From positions 62,001 to 126,000 of the forward strand of contig JFLT01000186.1 in the NCBI GenBank assembly GCA_000634195.1: 64,000 nt of DNA, read 5' to 3'. This stretch comes from Prochlorococcus sp. scB243_495D8. Its GTDB lineage: Bacteria > Cyanobacteriota > Cyanobacteriia > PCC-6307 > Cyanobiaceae. The notes beneath the pieces were generated by a model, which did not search any database, was not told the DNA's origin, and saw only the letters and a program-made list of their open reading frames with translations. Both the position numbers and the translations under genes were made by a program. Shown here piece by piece: positions 1 through 9,801 of the stretch (the first letter of the stretch is position 1; each line of letters begins with the position of its first letter).

Positions 1-290
1 AATTCTCTAGAAAATCTCTGCTGAAGTTTTAAAGTATCAGCTATGTAGTCCTTACTTGTGATATGCCAAGCAGCTAAATCAGCTAAATGCCGATCTCCAA
101 CTATTTCAGTATAAAAATCCGAAACATCATTCAAAGCATCTCCAGGATGTGAATTTGCCAAATTCATCTTTGCATTTGCAAGGAATCCATCTAAATCACA
201 TTCTCTAATAGATAAGTATTCCATTAAATGTGATTTCAAATTAAAAGCATTGTCTAAAAACTCTCTTACAATAATATTATTATTCTTCAA
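1..290 (-). CDS. Conserved cyanobacterial hypothetical protein (3' part missing)
   Basis: An open frame runs off the left edge of the window. Its visible N-terminal part is about 97 residues and contains the stretches RECDLDGFLANAKMN and GDRHLADLAAWHI. A TAG stop lies just upstream of the start region, and a TTG is the likeliest start because no ATG occurs until residue 23 of this reading. It is divergent from truB, with about 75 bases between them for both promoters. I do not recognise the family. The composition is that of a soluble protein. Confidence 0.6.
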   Translation of the reverse strand, partial: MKNNNIIVREFLDNAFNLKSHLMEYLSIRECDLDGFLANAKMNLANSHPGDALNDVSDFYTEIVGDRHLADLAAWHITSKDYIADTLKLQQRFSRE

Positions 291-366
291 TTTCTTACTC
301 TAAATTTCCGATAACAAAATCATAGGATGGTTATAAATCTTTCTCAAAGTTTTCTTAATATTAAAA

Positions 367-1290
367 ATGGAAACTAAAGATGGATTCTTAGTAATTAATA
401 AAGATAAAGGATGTACCTCACATGATTGTGTTAGACAAATAAGGAAGTTACTTAATACGAAAAAAGTCGGTCACACAGGAACTCTTGACCCAGAAGTTAC
501 AGGAATATTACCAATCGCGATAGGCAGTGCAACAAGATTTATTCAATATCTCCCTCAGGGTAAAACTTACATAGGAAAAATTAAATTAGGTATAAGAACT
601 AACACTGATGATATTCACGGAGAAATAATTAATCAAAAAAGTTGGCCTAAAATCAGTGCTGAAAAATTAGATCAATACTTAAATAGATTTAGAGGAATTA
701 TTAAACAAATTCCGCCGAAAGTATCTAGTGTGCACATTAATGGTGAGAGAGCTTATAAGAAATCTTTCAGGAATGAAGTTTTTGAATTACCACCAAGAGA
801 AGTAAAAATAGACGAACTTACTTTAATGAAATGGGACCAAATAAACGGAATCATAGAAATAAAAATCAAATGTTCAGCTGGCACATACATAAGAGCAATT
901 GCAAGAGATTTAGGCGAAATTCTTAATTCCGAGGGTTGCCTTCTACAACTAAAAAGAATTTCAGCTTGTGGCTTTGATGAACAAAACTCAATAAAAATAT
1001 CTGAGATGGAGAAAGAACAGGGAGGGGAAAGCACGAAAAATTTTATTATTCCAATAATTTCTGCTCTTAACCACATTTCAACAATAGTCTTAAATAATGA
1101 AGAAGAAATCAATTTTTGGCAAACGGGAAGAGCAATTAAAGTTGATATTAATTGCTTCCAGGAAAGCAAATCTTTTGACTACAAAAAACCCATAAAAGTA
1201 ATAGATAAAAAAGAAACACTACTTGGGATAGGCTTCTTAAATAAAGATCAAACTTTTATAAATCCAAAATTAGTCCTGAATGGTAAATAA
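367..1290 (+). CDS. truB: tRNA pseudouridine(55) synthase
   Basis: TruB converts U55 of the tRNA T-loop to pseudouridine. The N-terminus carries the family signature: KDKGCTSHD near residues 12-20 and [12 protein letters not shown] at 35-46, where Asp41 is the expected catalytic nucleophile. Further on, [14 protein letters not shown] is the usual TruB substrate-binding strand and helix. The 307-residue length is normal, and the weakly conserved tail would be the PUA-like part. It is divergent from the partial gene on its left and ends 3 bases from the convergent SpoIID gene. The call is secure. Confidence 0.95.
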   Translation: METKDGFLVINKDKGCTSHDCVRQIRKLLNTKKVGHTGTLDPEVTGILPIAIGSATRFIQYLPQGKTYIGKIKLGIRTNTDDIHGEIINQKSWPKISAEKLDQYLNRFRGIIKQIPPKVSSVHINGERAYKKSFRNEVFELPPREVKIDELTLMKWDQINGIIEIKIKCSAGTYIRAIARDLGEILNSEGCLLQLKRISACGFDEQNSIKISEMEKEQGGESTKNFIIPIISALNHISTIVLNNEEEINFWQTGRAIKVDINCFQESKSFDYKKPIKVIDKKETLLGIGFLNKDQTFINPKLVLNGK

Positions 1291-1293
1291 TTT

Positions 1294-2484
1294 CTATAGG
1301 TAATCTTTTCTAAATGGTTTAATCTGTACACCCCTATAAAAATGCTTTAATATTCTCTCAGCTTTTTGACCTCTAGACGCCAGATATTTTGCGCCCCATT
1401 GACTCATTCCTACTCCATGACCTGATCCCTGTCCAAAAACTATCAAACCTTTTTTTATGGGAAATTTGTTGTTTAATTCTTCCTCAAAAAATTTAAATCT
1501 CACAAAATTACTTTTGAGGCCTAATCTTTTTCTTAAAGCCACACCGGATATTTGTTCAGAACCGTATGCCCCAATAAGTTTTACATTTTTTACCCTCCCG
1601 GTACTAGTAATTTCGAGAATCTCTATTTTTTTTAAACCTCCAATCTTGGGAAACAAATCTATTAATTCATTACTTGAAATTTTTTTTTGCCATCTAAATT
1701 TTGGATTATTTTTATCAAAATCTTTCACACTTGATAAATATGGATATTTATTCTTCCATACATCTTGACTATTTTCAGTCATTCCACCTGAGCTACTATG
1801 AAACAATGCATTAATTAATTTCTCTTTATACGTCAAAACCAAAGATCTGGTACTTTTAACGGCTCTTATAGTTTTATAAGTTCTTGACTCCAACCCGTTA
1901 TAGACTTGATTTTTCTGGGTTGAATCTATATCAAATAAATTATTTCCCTTTTGCTTTAAAGCATAAGTTCTTGAGGCAATTGCTTGTGCTTTTAATGCTT
2001 CAATAGGCCATTTTGTTGGCATCTCTGAGCCCACTACACTACTTAAGTATTTCTCTATTCCTAAAACATTAACTACCAATATTTCAGAATCAAGTACGAA
2101 GAGATTAAGCTTACCAGAAAATCTTTTCTGACCTACCCATATACCTCTTCCATCAAAGGATCTAATTTGTAATTGTTGATTACTTTTTAAGTCATATTTC
2201 TTTTGTTTATTTTTATCAAAATATAAAATTTTTCTATTTTTCTCATTTTTCACGGTTAAGCCTTTTATTTTTTTACTTGAAAAAAATTCCCCCTCTATTA
2301 TTAAAGGAATTGATTTATCTGATCTAATCCTTAAATTGTTATTTTTTGATATCAAAACTCTAATTCTTGGCTCTCTAGATGCAAAAACACTTTGACTATG
2401 AAAAACACAAATAAATAAAATAGTAATCAGGCAAAATTTACTATAATTATTTTTAAATTTAAGTATCACTTTGTTTAAAAACAA
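1294..2484 (-). CDS. SpoIID/LytB-domain protein, exported
   Basis: The protein has 396 residues. It begins with a basic stretch and a hydrophobic segment (about residues 15-35) ending in FAS, which looks like a signal peptide or anchor. The C-terminal half is a SpoIID/LytB domain: VGSEMPTKWPIEALKAQAIA, SSSGGMTENSQDVW and GQGSGHGVGMSQWGAKYLA are its usual conserved blocks. In sporulating bacteria SpoIID is a lytic transglycosylase; cyanobacterial members are presumed envelope or peptidoglycan proteins. The exact substrate cannot be read from the sequence. It is convergent with truB and divergent from rnz. Confidence 0.88.
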   Translation of the reverse strand: MFLNKVILKFKNNYSKFCLITILFICVFHSQSVFASREPRIRVLISKNNNLRIRSDKSIPLIIEGEFFSSKKIKGLTVKNEKNRKILYFDKNKQKKYDLKSNQQLQIRSFDGRGIWVGQKRFSGKLNLFVLDSEILVVNVLGIEKYLSSVVGSEMPTKWPIEALKAQAIASRTYALKQKGNNLFDIDSTQKNQVYNGLESRTYKTIRAVKSTRSLVLTYKEKLINALFHSSSGGMTENSQDVWKNKYPYLSSVKDFDKNNPKFRWQKKISSNELIDLFPKIGGLKKIEILEITSTGRVKNVKLIGAYGSEQISGVALRKRLGLKSNFVRFKFFEEELNNKFPIKKGLIVFGQGSGHGVGMSQWGAKYLASRGQKAERILKHFYRGVQIKPFRKDYL

Positions 2485-2557
2485 ATGCTTAATTTGCCTA
2501 AGTTTGACTAAAAGTCTAGATTTAATCCATATATAAAAATAAAAATATCATAAATAA

Positions 2558-3496
2558 GTGAATATCACCTTCCTAGGAACAAGCTCAGGAGTCCCATCCT
2601 TAACGAGAAATGTTTCTTCCTTAGCACTTAAATTATCACAATCATCAGAAGTTTGGCTTTTTGATTGTGGGGAGGGTACGCAACATCAAATAATGAAAAG
2701 TAATATAAAATCTTCACAAATCAAGAAAATATTTATTACACATATGCATGGAGATCATATTTATGGTTTACCTGGACTTTTGGCTACCTTAGGTTTATCA
2801 GGAAATAGTAAGGGTATTGAAATTTACGGTCCTTCAGAGTTGAGAGGTTTTATAAATTCTGCACTTAAAAGTAGTTTTTGCAAATTATCGTTCCCATTAC
2901 ATTTTGTGGAAGTTGAAAATTTTGCATCAGGAAATAAAATCTTATTTGAAAACAGCAAAATAAAAGTAAATTGCGCTTGTCTTAAACATAAAATACCTGC
3001 TTATGGTTATCGAGTTAGTGAAAAAGATAAACCAGGTATATTTGACATCAAAAAAGCAGAGTCTCTAAAAATTGCACCTGGACCAATTTATTCAGAACTC
3101 CAACAAGGTAAAAAAGTAGTATTAGCAGATGGTAGGACATTTGATGGGAAAGAATTCTGTGGGCCCCCCAGAGAGGGTGAAAGTTTTGTTTATTGCACAG
3201 ATACAGTCTTTAGTGAATCAGCTGTTTCACTATCAAAAAATGCCGATTTACTCGTACATGAATCGACTTTTTCAAAGGAGGATGAAAACATGGCATACGA
3301 AAAATTACATTCCACAACAATCATGGCTGCCAAAACAGCATTATTATCTAACACAAAAAAATTAATTATTACTCATTTAAGTCCAAGATATACCAATAAA
3401 AACGCAATTACTCCAAGCGATTTGCTTAAAGAGGCTCAAAAAGTTTTTCCAAATACTCAGCTTGCAAAAGATTTTTTAACAGCAGAAATAAAATAA
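2558..3496 (+). CDS. rnz: Ribonuclease Z (tRNA 3' processing endonuclease)
   Basis: RNase Z is a metallo-beta-lactamase-fold enzyme that cleaves the 3' trailer from tRNA precursors. The N-terminus MNITFLGTSSGVPS and the metal-binding motif HMHGDH (residues 62-67) are typical. Later ligands are visible in CLKHKIPAYGYR, YCTDT and THLSPRY. The length of 312 residues fits the short bacterial form. The start is GTG, chosen because the family begins exactly here. It is divergent from the SpoIID gene. Confidence 0.95.
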   Translation: MNITFLGTSSGVPSLTRNVSSLALKLSQSSEVWLFDCGEGTQHQIMKSNIKSSQIKKIFITHMHGDHIYGLPGLLATLGLSGNSKGIEIYGPSELRGFINSALKSSFCKLSFPLHFVEVENFASGNKILFENSKIKVNCACLKHKIPAYGYRVSEKDKPGIFDIKKAESLKIAPGPIYSELQQGKKVVLADGRTFDGKEFCGPPREGESFVYCTDTVFSESAVSLSKNADLLVHESTFSKEDENMAYEKLHSTTIMAAKTALLSNTKKLIITHLSPRYTNKNAITPSDLLKEAQKVFPNTQLAKDFLTAEIK

Positions 3497-3570
3497 ACTG
3501 CAACAGTTCGTTAGCAGGAGCGTTGTAAATGACCAACCCATGAAATAATAGTCTTAGGTTTTTCTATTTG

Positions 3571-4131
3571 ATGTCGATCGAAATGGTCTCTATTTTTTCA
3601 TCACTACATAAGTCTTGTAAAAGACTATTTATTTTCCTTCCATTAATTATTGGGTTACTTATTAATCCAATATCTGCAAATGCACTTTATCCTAGTGATC
3701 CTTCATCAGTTGACGTTCTAAAAGATGATCTTCACGGTGCTGACCTTCATAATACTGAATATGTTAAATATGATTTATCTAATCAAGATTTAGGAGAAGC
3801 TAATCTTCAAGGCGCATATATGAGTGTAACTACAGCAAAAAACTCTAGTTTTAAAGGAGCCAATATGACAGACCTCATTGCATATGCAACGCGCTTCGAT
3901 AATGCTGACTTTACTGATGCAAATCTTACTAATGGTGAGCTAATGAAAAGTGTTTTTGATGGAGCAATTATTGATGGGGCAGACTTTACTGATGCAAATC
4001 TTGATCTTTCTCAGAGAAAATCGTTATGTGAAAGAGCTAGTGGAACTAACTCACAAACTGGAGTTAATACAATTGATAGTCTAGAATGCACTGGCTTAAA
4101 AGGTTACATGCCACCAAAACCAAAAGCATAA
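3571..4131 (+). CDS. Exported pentapeptide-repeat protein
   Basis: An N-terminal hydrophobic segment ends at SANALYPSD, a good signal-peptidase site, so the mature protein should be periplasmic or in the thylakoid lumen. It is followed by about eight pentapeptide repeats of the A(D/N)Lxx type (GADLHNTEY, GEANLQGAY, NADFTDANL, GADFTDANL), which fold as a right-handed beta-helix. Two cysteines (CERAS, LECTG) near the end could form a disulfide. A TTG sits one codon upstream, but the ATG is preferred. A strong intrinsic terminator follows inside the convergent neighbour. The function of lumenal pentapeptide proteins is largely unknown. Confidence 0.85.
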   Translation: MSIEMVSIFSSLHKSCKRLFIFLPLIIGLLINPISANALYPSDPSSVDVLKDDLHGADLHNTEYVKYDLSNQDLGEANLQGAYMSVTTAKNSSFKGANMTDLIAYATRFDNADFTDANLTNGELMKSVFDGAIIDGADFTDANLDLSQRKSLCERASGTNSQTGVNTIDSLECTGLKGYMPPKPKA

Positions 4132-4140
4132 TATTTAAAG

Positions 4141-4509
4141 CTAACCTATTTCAGAAGGGGAAATATTACCAGGCTCTTTTGAGCCTGGTTTTTTGCTATA
4201 CCACCATTCTTGTATATCAGAAGAAAATTTCTTTGAAAAAAGAGTTATAACTGTCTCAACAGGTTTTGATCCAGGCTCCAAAATCTGAACTGAGTAAGAT
4301 GGGCATTTTCTTGAAGCCATATCAGCTACGAACCTAGACCCTATTCTTCTCCAACTAGGTTCCTTACTTCTCCAAGCAAGTCTTGAGCAGGGCCAAGGAA
4401 GCTCTTCCCTATCATAAAGTCTGCAACATGGGCCAATTACCTTATAACTGTACTGACCTCCATAACTTGATTGAACACTGCCAGTCTTGAAAAATTCAAA
4501 TTTAACCAT
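4141..4509 (-). CDS. Conserved cyanobacterial hypothetical protein
   Basis: A 122-residue soluble protein rich in aromatic, Arg and Cys residues: SYGGQYSYKVIGPCCRLYD, LPWPCSRLAWRSKEPSWRR, RFVADMASRKCPSYSVQILEP. I know it only as a conserved uncharacterised protein found next to ferredoxin in marine picocyanobacteria. Its codons for KKPGSKEPGNI double as the terminator hairpin of the convergent gene. The start codon lies 4 bases after the T-tract of the petF terminator, so no ribosome binding site fits between them. Either the gene is read from rare read-through, is nearly leaderless, or starts further in. Confidence 0.7.
   Translation of the reverse strand: MVKFEFFKTGSVQSSYGGQYSYKVIGPCCRLYDREELPWPCSRLAWRSKEPSWRRIGSRFVADMASRKCPSYSVQILEPGSKPVETVITLFSKKFSSDIQEWWYSKKPGSKEPGNISPSEIG
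4169..4194 (+). terminator. Intrinsic terminator of the pentapeptide gene
   Basis: A perfect 8-bp stem (CCAGGCTC / GAGCCTGG) with a TTTT loop is followed by six T residues on the + strand. It lies inside the 3' coding end of the convergent minus-strand gene. There is no T-run on the other strand, so it serves only the + gene. Confidence 0.85.
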
Positions 4510-4513
4510 TTAC

Positions 4514-4542
4514 AAAAAAAAGCCACCTTCATAGAGGGTGGC
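4514..4542 (-). terminator. Intrinsic terminator downstream of petF
   Basis: On the minus strand, GCCACC and GGTGGC form a 6-bp stem around a 9-base loop, followed by eight T residues. It lies 45 bases after the petF stop codon and directly before the next minus-strand gene. Confidence 0.85.
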
Positions 4543-4587
4543 AGAGAAATAATCAATAATCAACTTAGAAAAGTTAAATTTTTATAA

Positions 4588-4887
4588 TTAGTACAATTCT
4601 TCCTCAGCATGAGTTGTAATTGTTACGTCAGATGTTGGATAAGCAACACAAGTAAGTACAAAACCAGCTTCTAGTTGATCGTCATCCAAGAAACTTTGAT
4701 CAGACTGATCAACACTACCTGAAGTAACTTTTCCAGCACATGTTGAACATGCTCCAGCTCTGCAGGAATAAGGAAGGTCGATACCTTGTTCTTCAGCCGC
4801 ATCTAAGATGTATTGGTCATCAGGTACTTCAATAGTTGAATTGAGACCTTCACCTTCGCTGATGAGAGTAACTTTGTAAGAAGCCAT
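4588..4887 (-). CDS. petF: Plant-type [2Fe-2S] ferredoxin
   Basis: A 99-residue soluble electron carrier that takes electrons from photosystem I to FNR, nitrite reductase and other acceptors. The four cluster ligands are Cys42, Cys47 and Cys50 ([10 protein letters not shown]) and Cys80 (FVLTC). The length, the acidic surface and the C-terminal EEELY are typical of photosynthetic ferredoxins. The gene stands alone: its own terminator follows, and about 130 bases separate it from prmA upstream. Confidence 0.96.
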   Translation of the reverse strand: MASYKVTLISEGEGLNSTIEVPDDQYILDAAEEQGIDLPYSCRAGACSTCAGKVTSGSVDQSDQSFLDDDQLEAGFVLTCVAYPTSDVTITTHAEEELY

Positions 4888-5021
4888 TTAAATAAAAAAT
4901 TGTTGGTAATTAATACCTATCAAATACATTTTTAACATCGATTAGGTCGATATGTGAGATTTTGAAGTAAAAAATGACACAATAAAATGTATTAAAGAGT
5001 ATCGATAAGAAAAACTTATAT

Positions 5022-5933
5022 TTAGGTTGAATTGCTGTCTTTTTTCGCAGAAATGCATGCCCAATCTTTTCTAGTTGTTACATCCAATAATTTCAAGTCA
5101 TTCTTAATTAATATTTTTATAATTTCATCCTTTTGAGAATTCAGAATTCCACTGAAAATGACTTCCCCATTGTTTCTCAAGCACTTATAGATATTTGGAA
5201 TCATTCCTTTTATTACTTCGGCAAGAATATTGCATAAAACATAATCAAATTGAGTGAGTTGATTTTTTAAAATTACCTCATTAAATGATCCTAAATATGT
5301 ATTTAAATTGTTTAAATCACCGAAATTTAGTTGGAAATTGGATTTTGTTGAATTTATAGCTAAATAATCATTATCGACTGCATAAACCTTTTTACCGCCA
5401 AGCAATCTTGCGGCAACACTCAAAATCCCGCTACCACTCCCAATATCTAATATCTTTTTATCAGAAAAGAAGATATTCTCCATTTTTTCCAAGCAAAGAT
5501 AAGTCGAAGGGTGACTTCCTGTACCAAAGGCTGCTCCAGGATCAATTTTTATGATTTTTTTATCTTTAAACTTTTCATTTAGATTCATCCAACAAGGCAA
5601 TATTAAAAGATGATTTCCTACTAATTCAGGTGCCCAATATTTCTTCCAGCTTGTCAACCAATCCTCCTCTTTAATAATACTCCAATCAAAAAATTGATTC
5701 TTAGGGACATTAATATTTAGAAGTTTGCTAATTATTTTTTCAAAATCACACCTAGAATTCTCCCCCCAATCATCGACTGGAAGCCATATATTCACCTCTT
5801 TTTTATTTTCGTTTTTAATTAAATATTCAAATGAAAAGCTCAATATTCCCAGCTCATTTAATTTCCAAATAATCATTTCTTCTGAATCACTTTCTATCAG
5901 AAATGTGAGTTTATACCAATCTTTAATTGACAT
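5022..5933 (-). CDS. prmA: Ribosomal protein L11 methyltransferase
   Basis: PrmA trimethylates ribosomal protein L11 using SAM. The 303-residue protein shows the family block [20 protein letters not shown], the SAM-binding motif [14 protein letters not shown], an acidic loop [11 protein letters not shown], and CNILAEVI, the usual N-I-L-A motif of this family. The start lies 17 bases after the serA stop, so the two are probably co-transcribed in the order serA-prmA. Confidence 0.93.
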   Translation of the reverse strand: MSIKDWYKLTFLIESDSEEMIIWKLNELGILSFSFEYLIKNENKKEVNIWLPVDDWGENSRCDFEKIISKLLNINVPKNQFFDWSIIKEEDWLTSWKKYWAPELVGNHLLILPCWMNLNEKFKDKKIIKIDPGAAFGTGSHPSTYLCLEKMENIFFSDKKILDIGSGSGILSVAARLLGGKKVYAVDNDYLAINSTKSNFQLNFGDLNNLNTYLGSFNEVILKNQLTQFDYVLCNILAEVIKGMIPNIYKCLRNNGEVIFSGILNSQKDEIIKILIKNDLKLLDVTTRKDWACISAKKDSNST

Positions 5934-5950
5934 GAATAGAGCTGGCCTCT

Positions 5951-7537
5951 TTATAGAGTAACTGGATTAGCATTGGTAATTCCCTCTACTTCAATAATGG
6001 TGTCAAGCAACTTATTAGGAATTGGATCATCAATACTAAGAACCATAACAGCTTCCCCTCTAACAATTTTGCGCCCAACTTGCATCGAGGCAATATTTAC
6101 ATTATTGCTACCTAATAAAGAACCAAGCTTGCCAATAATACCAGGCATATCCCTGTGTCTTGTAACCAGCATGTATCTACTTGGCGATACATTAACAGGA
6201 TACTGATCAATACTAATAATTCTTAATTCCCCATCAGCAAAAATGCTTCCTGCAACGCTATGGTCGCCATTATCTCCATAAGTGGTTAACTGAAGCGACC
6301 CACTAGCAAATTCAGGCCTTGCCTCATCTTTATTCTCTACTACTGAAATACCTCTTGAATCTGCTTCTAGCGAAGCATTAACATAATTAATCCTATCTCC
6401 CAAAGCTTTGCTTAGAAGACCTTTTAAACTAGCTATTATTAATGGCTGAGAAGGATGTTGAACAAATTCACCTTGAAGCTTTACTTCTAGTTTCTGTATC
6501 TGCCCGCCTGAAAGCTGGCTTATAAGCAAACCCATTGTTTCAGCCAACTGCAAATGAGGTTTTAGACTATCCATAATATCAGGGCTCAAACCTGGAATAT
6601 TTACTGCCGTTCTAGCAGACAAACCAAGCAAGACATCTCTTATTTGTTCTGCAACATCAACAGCTACATTTTCTTGTGCTTCCCGAGTAGATGCTCCTAA
6701 GTGTGGGGTAAGGATAAGGTTCTTTTCAACCTTCAAAAGTGGTGAATTAGATTCCAAAGGTTCTTTTGAAAAGACATCTATTGCAGCACCTGCAATCAAT
6801 GATTTATTCAAAGCTTCTGCTAATGCCTCTTCATCAATTAAGCCTCCTCGAGCACAATTAATTAATTTTGCACTACTTTTCATACTTTTAAGGACGTCTA
6901 TATTTACTAAATTCTCTGTCTCTGGTGTGCGAGGCAAATGCAAAGTTACATAATCAGATTGTTTGAATAAATCCTCTAGTTCAGATAGTTTAACTTGTAT
7001 TTGTTGAGCTCTTTCAGTTGAAACAAAGGGGTCATATCCGCAAACTTCCATTCCTAATGCATTAGCAACTTTCGCTACATGAGCACCAATTTTCCCTAAA
7101 CCTACTACACCTAATTTCTTCTTATAAAGCTCATTACCAACAAATTTCTTTCTTTCCCATTTACCTGACAAAGTACTACTATTAGCAATTGGAATATGTC
7201 TAGATAAAGCCAACATCATAGCTATAGTATGTTCAGCAGCAGCTATTGTGTTACCACCTGGGGAATTAACAACAAGAACTCCTTTTTGTGTGGCAGCCTT
7301 AACATCTACATTATCAACTCCAACTCCTGCTCTTCCAATAATTCTCAGTTTACTTGAAGAGTTAATAATCTCTTCAGTCACTTGAGTACCAGAGCGAATC
7401 ATTAAAGCATCATAATCTTTAATAATGGAAGCTAACTCAGAGTCTGAGATTCCTATCTTCTGATCAACCTGAGCAACTTGTGAAAGAATATCGATTCCTG
7501 TTTGATCAATTGGATCTGTAATGAGAACTTTTGTCAT
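5951..7537 (-). CDS. serA: D-3-phosphoglycerate dehydrogenase
   Basis: It catalyses the first step of serine biosynthesis, NAD-dependent oxidation of 3-phosphoglycerate. At 528 residues it is the long form. Residues 1-300 form the catalytic and NAD domains ([20 protein letters not shown] for [16 protein letters not shown] and [17 protein letters not shown] around the active site). An intervening domain follows, then a C-terminal ACT regulatory domain starting near [17 protein letters not shown]. It probably leads an operon with prmA. Confidence 0.96.
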   Translation of the reverse strand: MTKVLITDPIDQTGIDILSQVAQVDQKIGISDSELASIIKDYDALMIRSGTQVTEEIINSSSKLRIIGRAGVGVDNVDVKAATQKGVLVVNSPGGNTIAAAEHTIAMMLALSRHIPIANSSTLSGKWERKKFVGNELYKKKLGVVGLGKIGAHVAKVANALGMEVCGYDPFVSTERAQQIQVKLSELEDLFKQSDYVTLHLPRTPETENLVNIDVLKSMKSSAKLINCARGGLIDEEALAEALNKSLIAGAAIDVFSKEPLESNSPLLKVEKNLILTPHLGASTREAQENVAVDVAEQIRDVLLGLSARTAVNIPGLSPDIMDSLKPHLQLAETMGLLISQLSGGQIQKLEVKLQGEFVQHPSQPLIIASLKGLLSKALGDRINYVNASLEADSRGISVVENKDEARPEFASGSLQLTTYGDNGDHSVAGSIFADGELRIISIDQYPVNVSPSRYMLVTRHRDMPGIIGKLGSLLGSNNVNIASMQVGRKIVRGEAVMVLSIDDPIPNKLLDTIIEVEGITNANPVTL

Positions 7538-7636
7538 TTAAGATTGGTTCTTTAATCTTTTACTTTAACTTAATCTATAGTGTATGTATCTTATTTTATT
7601 AATTTGAATAACACACAAACATTTGAGGATTGAAAT

Positions 7637-8203
7637 TTGACTAAAAGTATTGTGATATTTGAAAACATTGATAAATGTATCCAGCTATTTGATGTTTTCA
7701 AAGAAAAATCAGTAATTCTCTCTGAAGCTATTTTGATCCCACCAATAAGTGAGAAAATATCATCAGACGAAACAGAATTGCTCAATGCGAAAGCAAATAT
7801 CTTATTCAAATCTCAAAATTTTGAAGATATAAGAATCTTAAATCCTAAACTTGATAGAAAGATCAGACAACAAGATATGAGTAGATGGCTAATGCCATTT
7901 GGTTTTATAGCTGGAATAGCTTTTTCTAATATGACAAATTTATCTACCTTCAGCTTTCTTGGTTTAAATAACATCGGCGAATCATTAATTGGAGGTCTTT
8001 TAGGAATGGGTTCAGGATATTTAGGAAGCATTGTTTCTTCTGCAAGTATCAACATTAATAGAAATAAAGAGTTAAGATCGATCATTAACTTTAATAAAGA
8101 GGGTAAATGGCTTGTTCTACTTGAAAATCAAATTGGAGCTGAATTACCATGGGCTTTGATAAAACAATCAGAAGCAAAAGATATAATTTTTTTAGAAGGC
8201 TAA
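7637..8203 (+). CDS. Conserved hypothetical membrane protein
   Basis: A 188-residue protein with a TTG start. The N-terminal half is soluble. Around residues 85-145 lie two glycine-rich hydrophobic segments (FGFIAGIAFSNM and GGLLGMGSGYLGSIVSSA) that look like a helical hairpin. The segment GKWLVLLENQIGAELPW precedes the end. The stop codon directly abuts the ATG of the S4 gene (TAAATG), so the two are translationally linked. I know no function; this pairing is usual in marine cyanobacteria. Confidence 0.8.
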   Translation: MTKSIVIFENIDKCIQLFDVFKEKSVILSEAILIPPISEKISSDETELLNAKANILFKSQNFEDIRILNPKLDRKIRQQDMSRWLMPFGFIAGIAFSNMTNLSTFSFLGLNNIGESLIGGLLGMGSGYLGSIVSSASININRNKELRSIINFNKEGKWLVLLENQIGAELPWALIKQSEAKDIIFLEG

Positions 8204-8995
8204 ATGATTGACTTAAAAGAGATCTTAATAAATTCAAATTACAAAAAAGAAGCTGAGGAATTAATAAATATTGCTAACTTAGCCTACAAACACTGGGAAA
8301 CTTATTGGACTGGGTTTAATTCAACTTATGTTTGCGAAGATATTTTAAAAGATTTTGAAAATTTAAATGATTTCAAATTTTTTATTTATGGAGGATTCTC
8401 GTCTTCCCAAAGATCTAGGATAGCTTGCTTTAGAGGAGATAATATTCCTGAAGAGGATGCGCTAAAAAGTAATTTTCCAGCTCAAGGAATAAAAATTAAT
8501 GGAAATTTTTTATTTGATAATGCTACACAAGACGATTTTAGATCCCTCCTAATTGAAAATGGGGTTAATCAAATACAAGTTGGAGATATATGGACTATTG
8601 GCGATAGGGGAGCACAAGGGATAATTGATAATTCAAATATTAAGCATCTAGATGAAAAGATTTTTTATTTAAGAGACGTAAAAGTAAAAGTTAATGTAGT
8701 ATGTATAGATGAATTACAAATACCTTCTGGAAGATCAAAAAAACTTGTAAATACAGTAGAAGCTTCAACAAGATTAGATGCTATAGCTTCAGCTGGCTTT
8801 AGGGTATCACGAACCAAAATCATTGAAAGGATAGAAAATGGAATGCTCAGATTAAATGGAAGCAAAGTTACTAAGCCAACAATTAATCTAAAAATTGGCG
8901 ACAAACTAGAACTTGAAAATAAAGGATTTATTGAAATTCTAAATTTAGAAATAACCAAAAGAGAACGATGGAAAGTTAAGTTACTTAGAAAATGA
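8204..8995 (+). CDS. Photosystem II S4-domain protein (YlmH-like)
   Basis: A 263-residue RNA-binding-type protein. Its C-terminal third is an S4 domain: EASTRLDAIASAGFRVSRTK, then NGMLRLNGSKVTKPTINLKIGD. The N-terminal part matches the YlmH-like architecture of the cyanobacterial and plastid photosystem II S4 family (IGDRGAQG motif). The biochemical role is not settled; ribosome or RNA binding is inferred from the S4 fold and a link to photosystem II from the family name. It is the second gene of a two-gene operon, and a tRNA gene follows. Confidence 0.88.
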   Translation: MIDLKEILINSNYKKEAEELINIANLAYKHWETYWTGFNSTYVCEDILKDFENLNDFKFFIYGGFSSSQRSRIACFRGDNIPEEDALKSNFPAQGIKINGNFLFDNATQDDFRSLLIENGVNQIQVGDIWTIGDRGAQGIIDNSNIKHLDEKIFYLRDVKVKVNVVCIDELQIPSGRSKKLVNTVEASTRLDAIASAGFRVSRTKIIERIENGMLRLNGSKVTKPTINLKIGDKLELENKGFIEILNLEITKRERWKVKLLRK

Positions 8996-9044
8996 AACAT
9001 AACCTGCTATTTTCTTATAAGGGGGATTAAAAATTCCTCAATTG

Positions 9045-9116
9045 GGGCGATTAGCTCAGTGGTAGAGCACTACCTCGACACGGTAGTGGCCACTGGTTCG
9101 AATCCAGTATCGCCCA
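9045..9116 (+). tRNA. tRNA-Val (anticodon GAC)
   Basis: A full cloverleaf can be drawn. The acceptor stem is GGGCGAT/ATCGCCC, the D-arm GCTC-AGTGGTA-GAGC, the anticodon arm CTACC-TCGACAC-GGTAG with anticodon GAC, and the T-arm ACTGG-TTCGAAT-CCAGT. The discriminator base is A and CCA is not encoded in full. Confidence 0.96.
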
Positions 9117-9183
9117 TTGAAACTTTTGACAAACTAGGTTATATCCACAGAAAATAATTTCATTTTTTAGATTATTAAAAAAG

Positions 9184-9801
9184 ATGAAACTTAATCAAAT
9201 AATTAATCTACACAAAGGGCTCACTGCATTTGTAGTAATAGGTCTTATGATTTTTTTTAATAATTTTACGATTGCTCCTTACGTTTATTTAGCCCTGCAT
9301 GGTACTTATGGATTACTTTGGCTTCTAAAAGAAAAGATATTCCCGGATCCTTATTTTAAAGAAAAAATCAATTTTTTAACTTCAGTTACTGGTTTTATTT
9401 TCCTTGGAAGTTACTGGGTTGCTCCCTACATTCTTATCTCATCTCAGAAATCTGTTCCAAATATCGTAATAGCTGCATCTGTATCTATAAATATAATTGG
9501 TGTGTTTCTACACTTTGCTAGTGATGCCCAAAAATATTTTTCTCTTAAATTAAAAAAAGATCTAATTAAAGAAGGATTTTTCAAAAATATAAGGAATACA
9601 AATTATCTAGGAGAAATACTAATTTATCTATCATTCGCCATACTTTCAATGAGTTTCATACCATTAGTAATTCTTGCAATATTTTTCTCTATAGTTTTTC
9701 TACCAAGAATGATAAAAAAAGATAAATCGCTTTCAAAATATGATTCATTCGAAGAATACAAAAAGAAAAGTGGTCTTATATTGCCTAAATTAAATGCCTG
9801 A
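9184..9801 (+). CDS. Membrane methyltransferase/reductase-like protein (isoprenylcysteine methyltransferase fold)
   Basis: A 205-residue protein with about five membrane segments. The C-terminal part carries the hallmark of the ICMT/PEMT/steroid-reductase-like superfamily: RNTNYLGEILIYLSFA followed by a hydrophobic helix, then DSFEEYKKKSG. In this superfamily that region binds the cofactor next to the membrane. The substrate cannot be assigned. The end overlaps the next gene by 8 bases, which suggests coupled translation. Confidence 0.75.
   Translation: MKLNQIINLHKGLTAFVVIGLMIFFNNFTIAPYVYLALHGTYGLLWLLKEKIFPDPYFKEKINFLTSVTGFIFLGSYWVAPYILISSQKSVPNIVIAASVSINIIGVFLHFASDAQKYFSLKLKKDLIKEGFFKNIRNTNYLGEILIYLSFAILSMSFIPLVILAIFFSIVFLPRMIKKDKSLSKYDSFEEYKKKSGLILPKLNA

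Noticed and set aside
753..1169. A 138-codon minus-strand frame inside truB, and similar frames inside serA, gpmI, groL and atpD
   Set aside because: They lie opposite strongly conserved genes, have no domain and follow from codon bias of the true frame.
9045..9116. The tRNA-Val gene as an integration site for an island
   Set aside because: Both neighbours are core-type genes and no partial tRNA copy was found elsewhere in the window.
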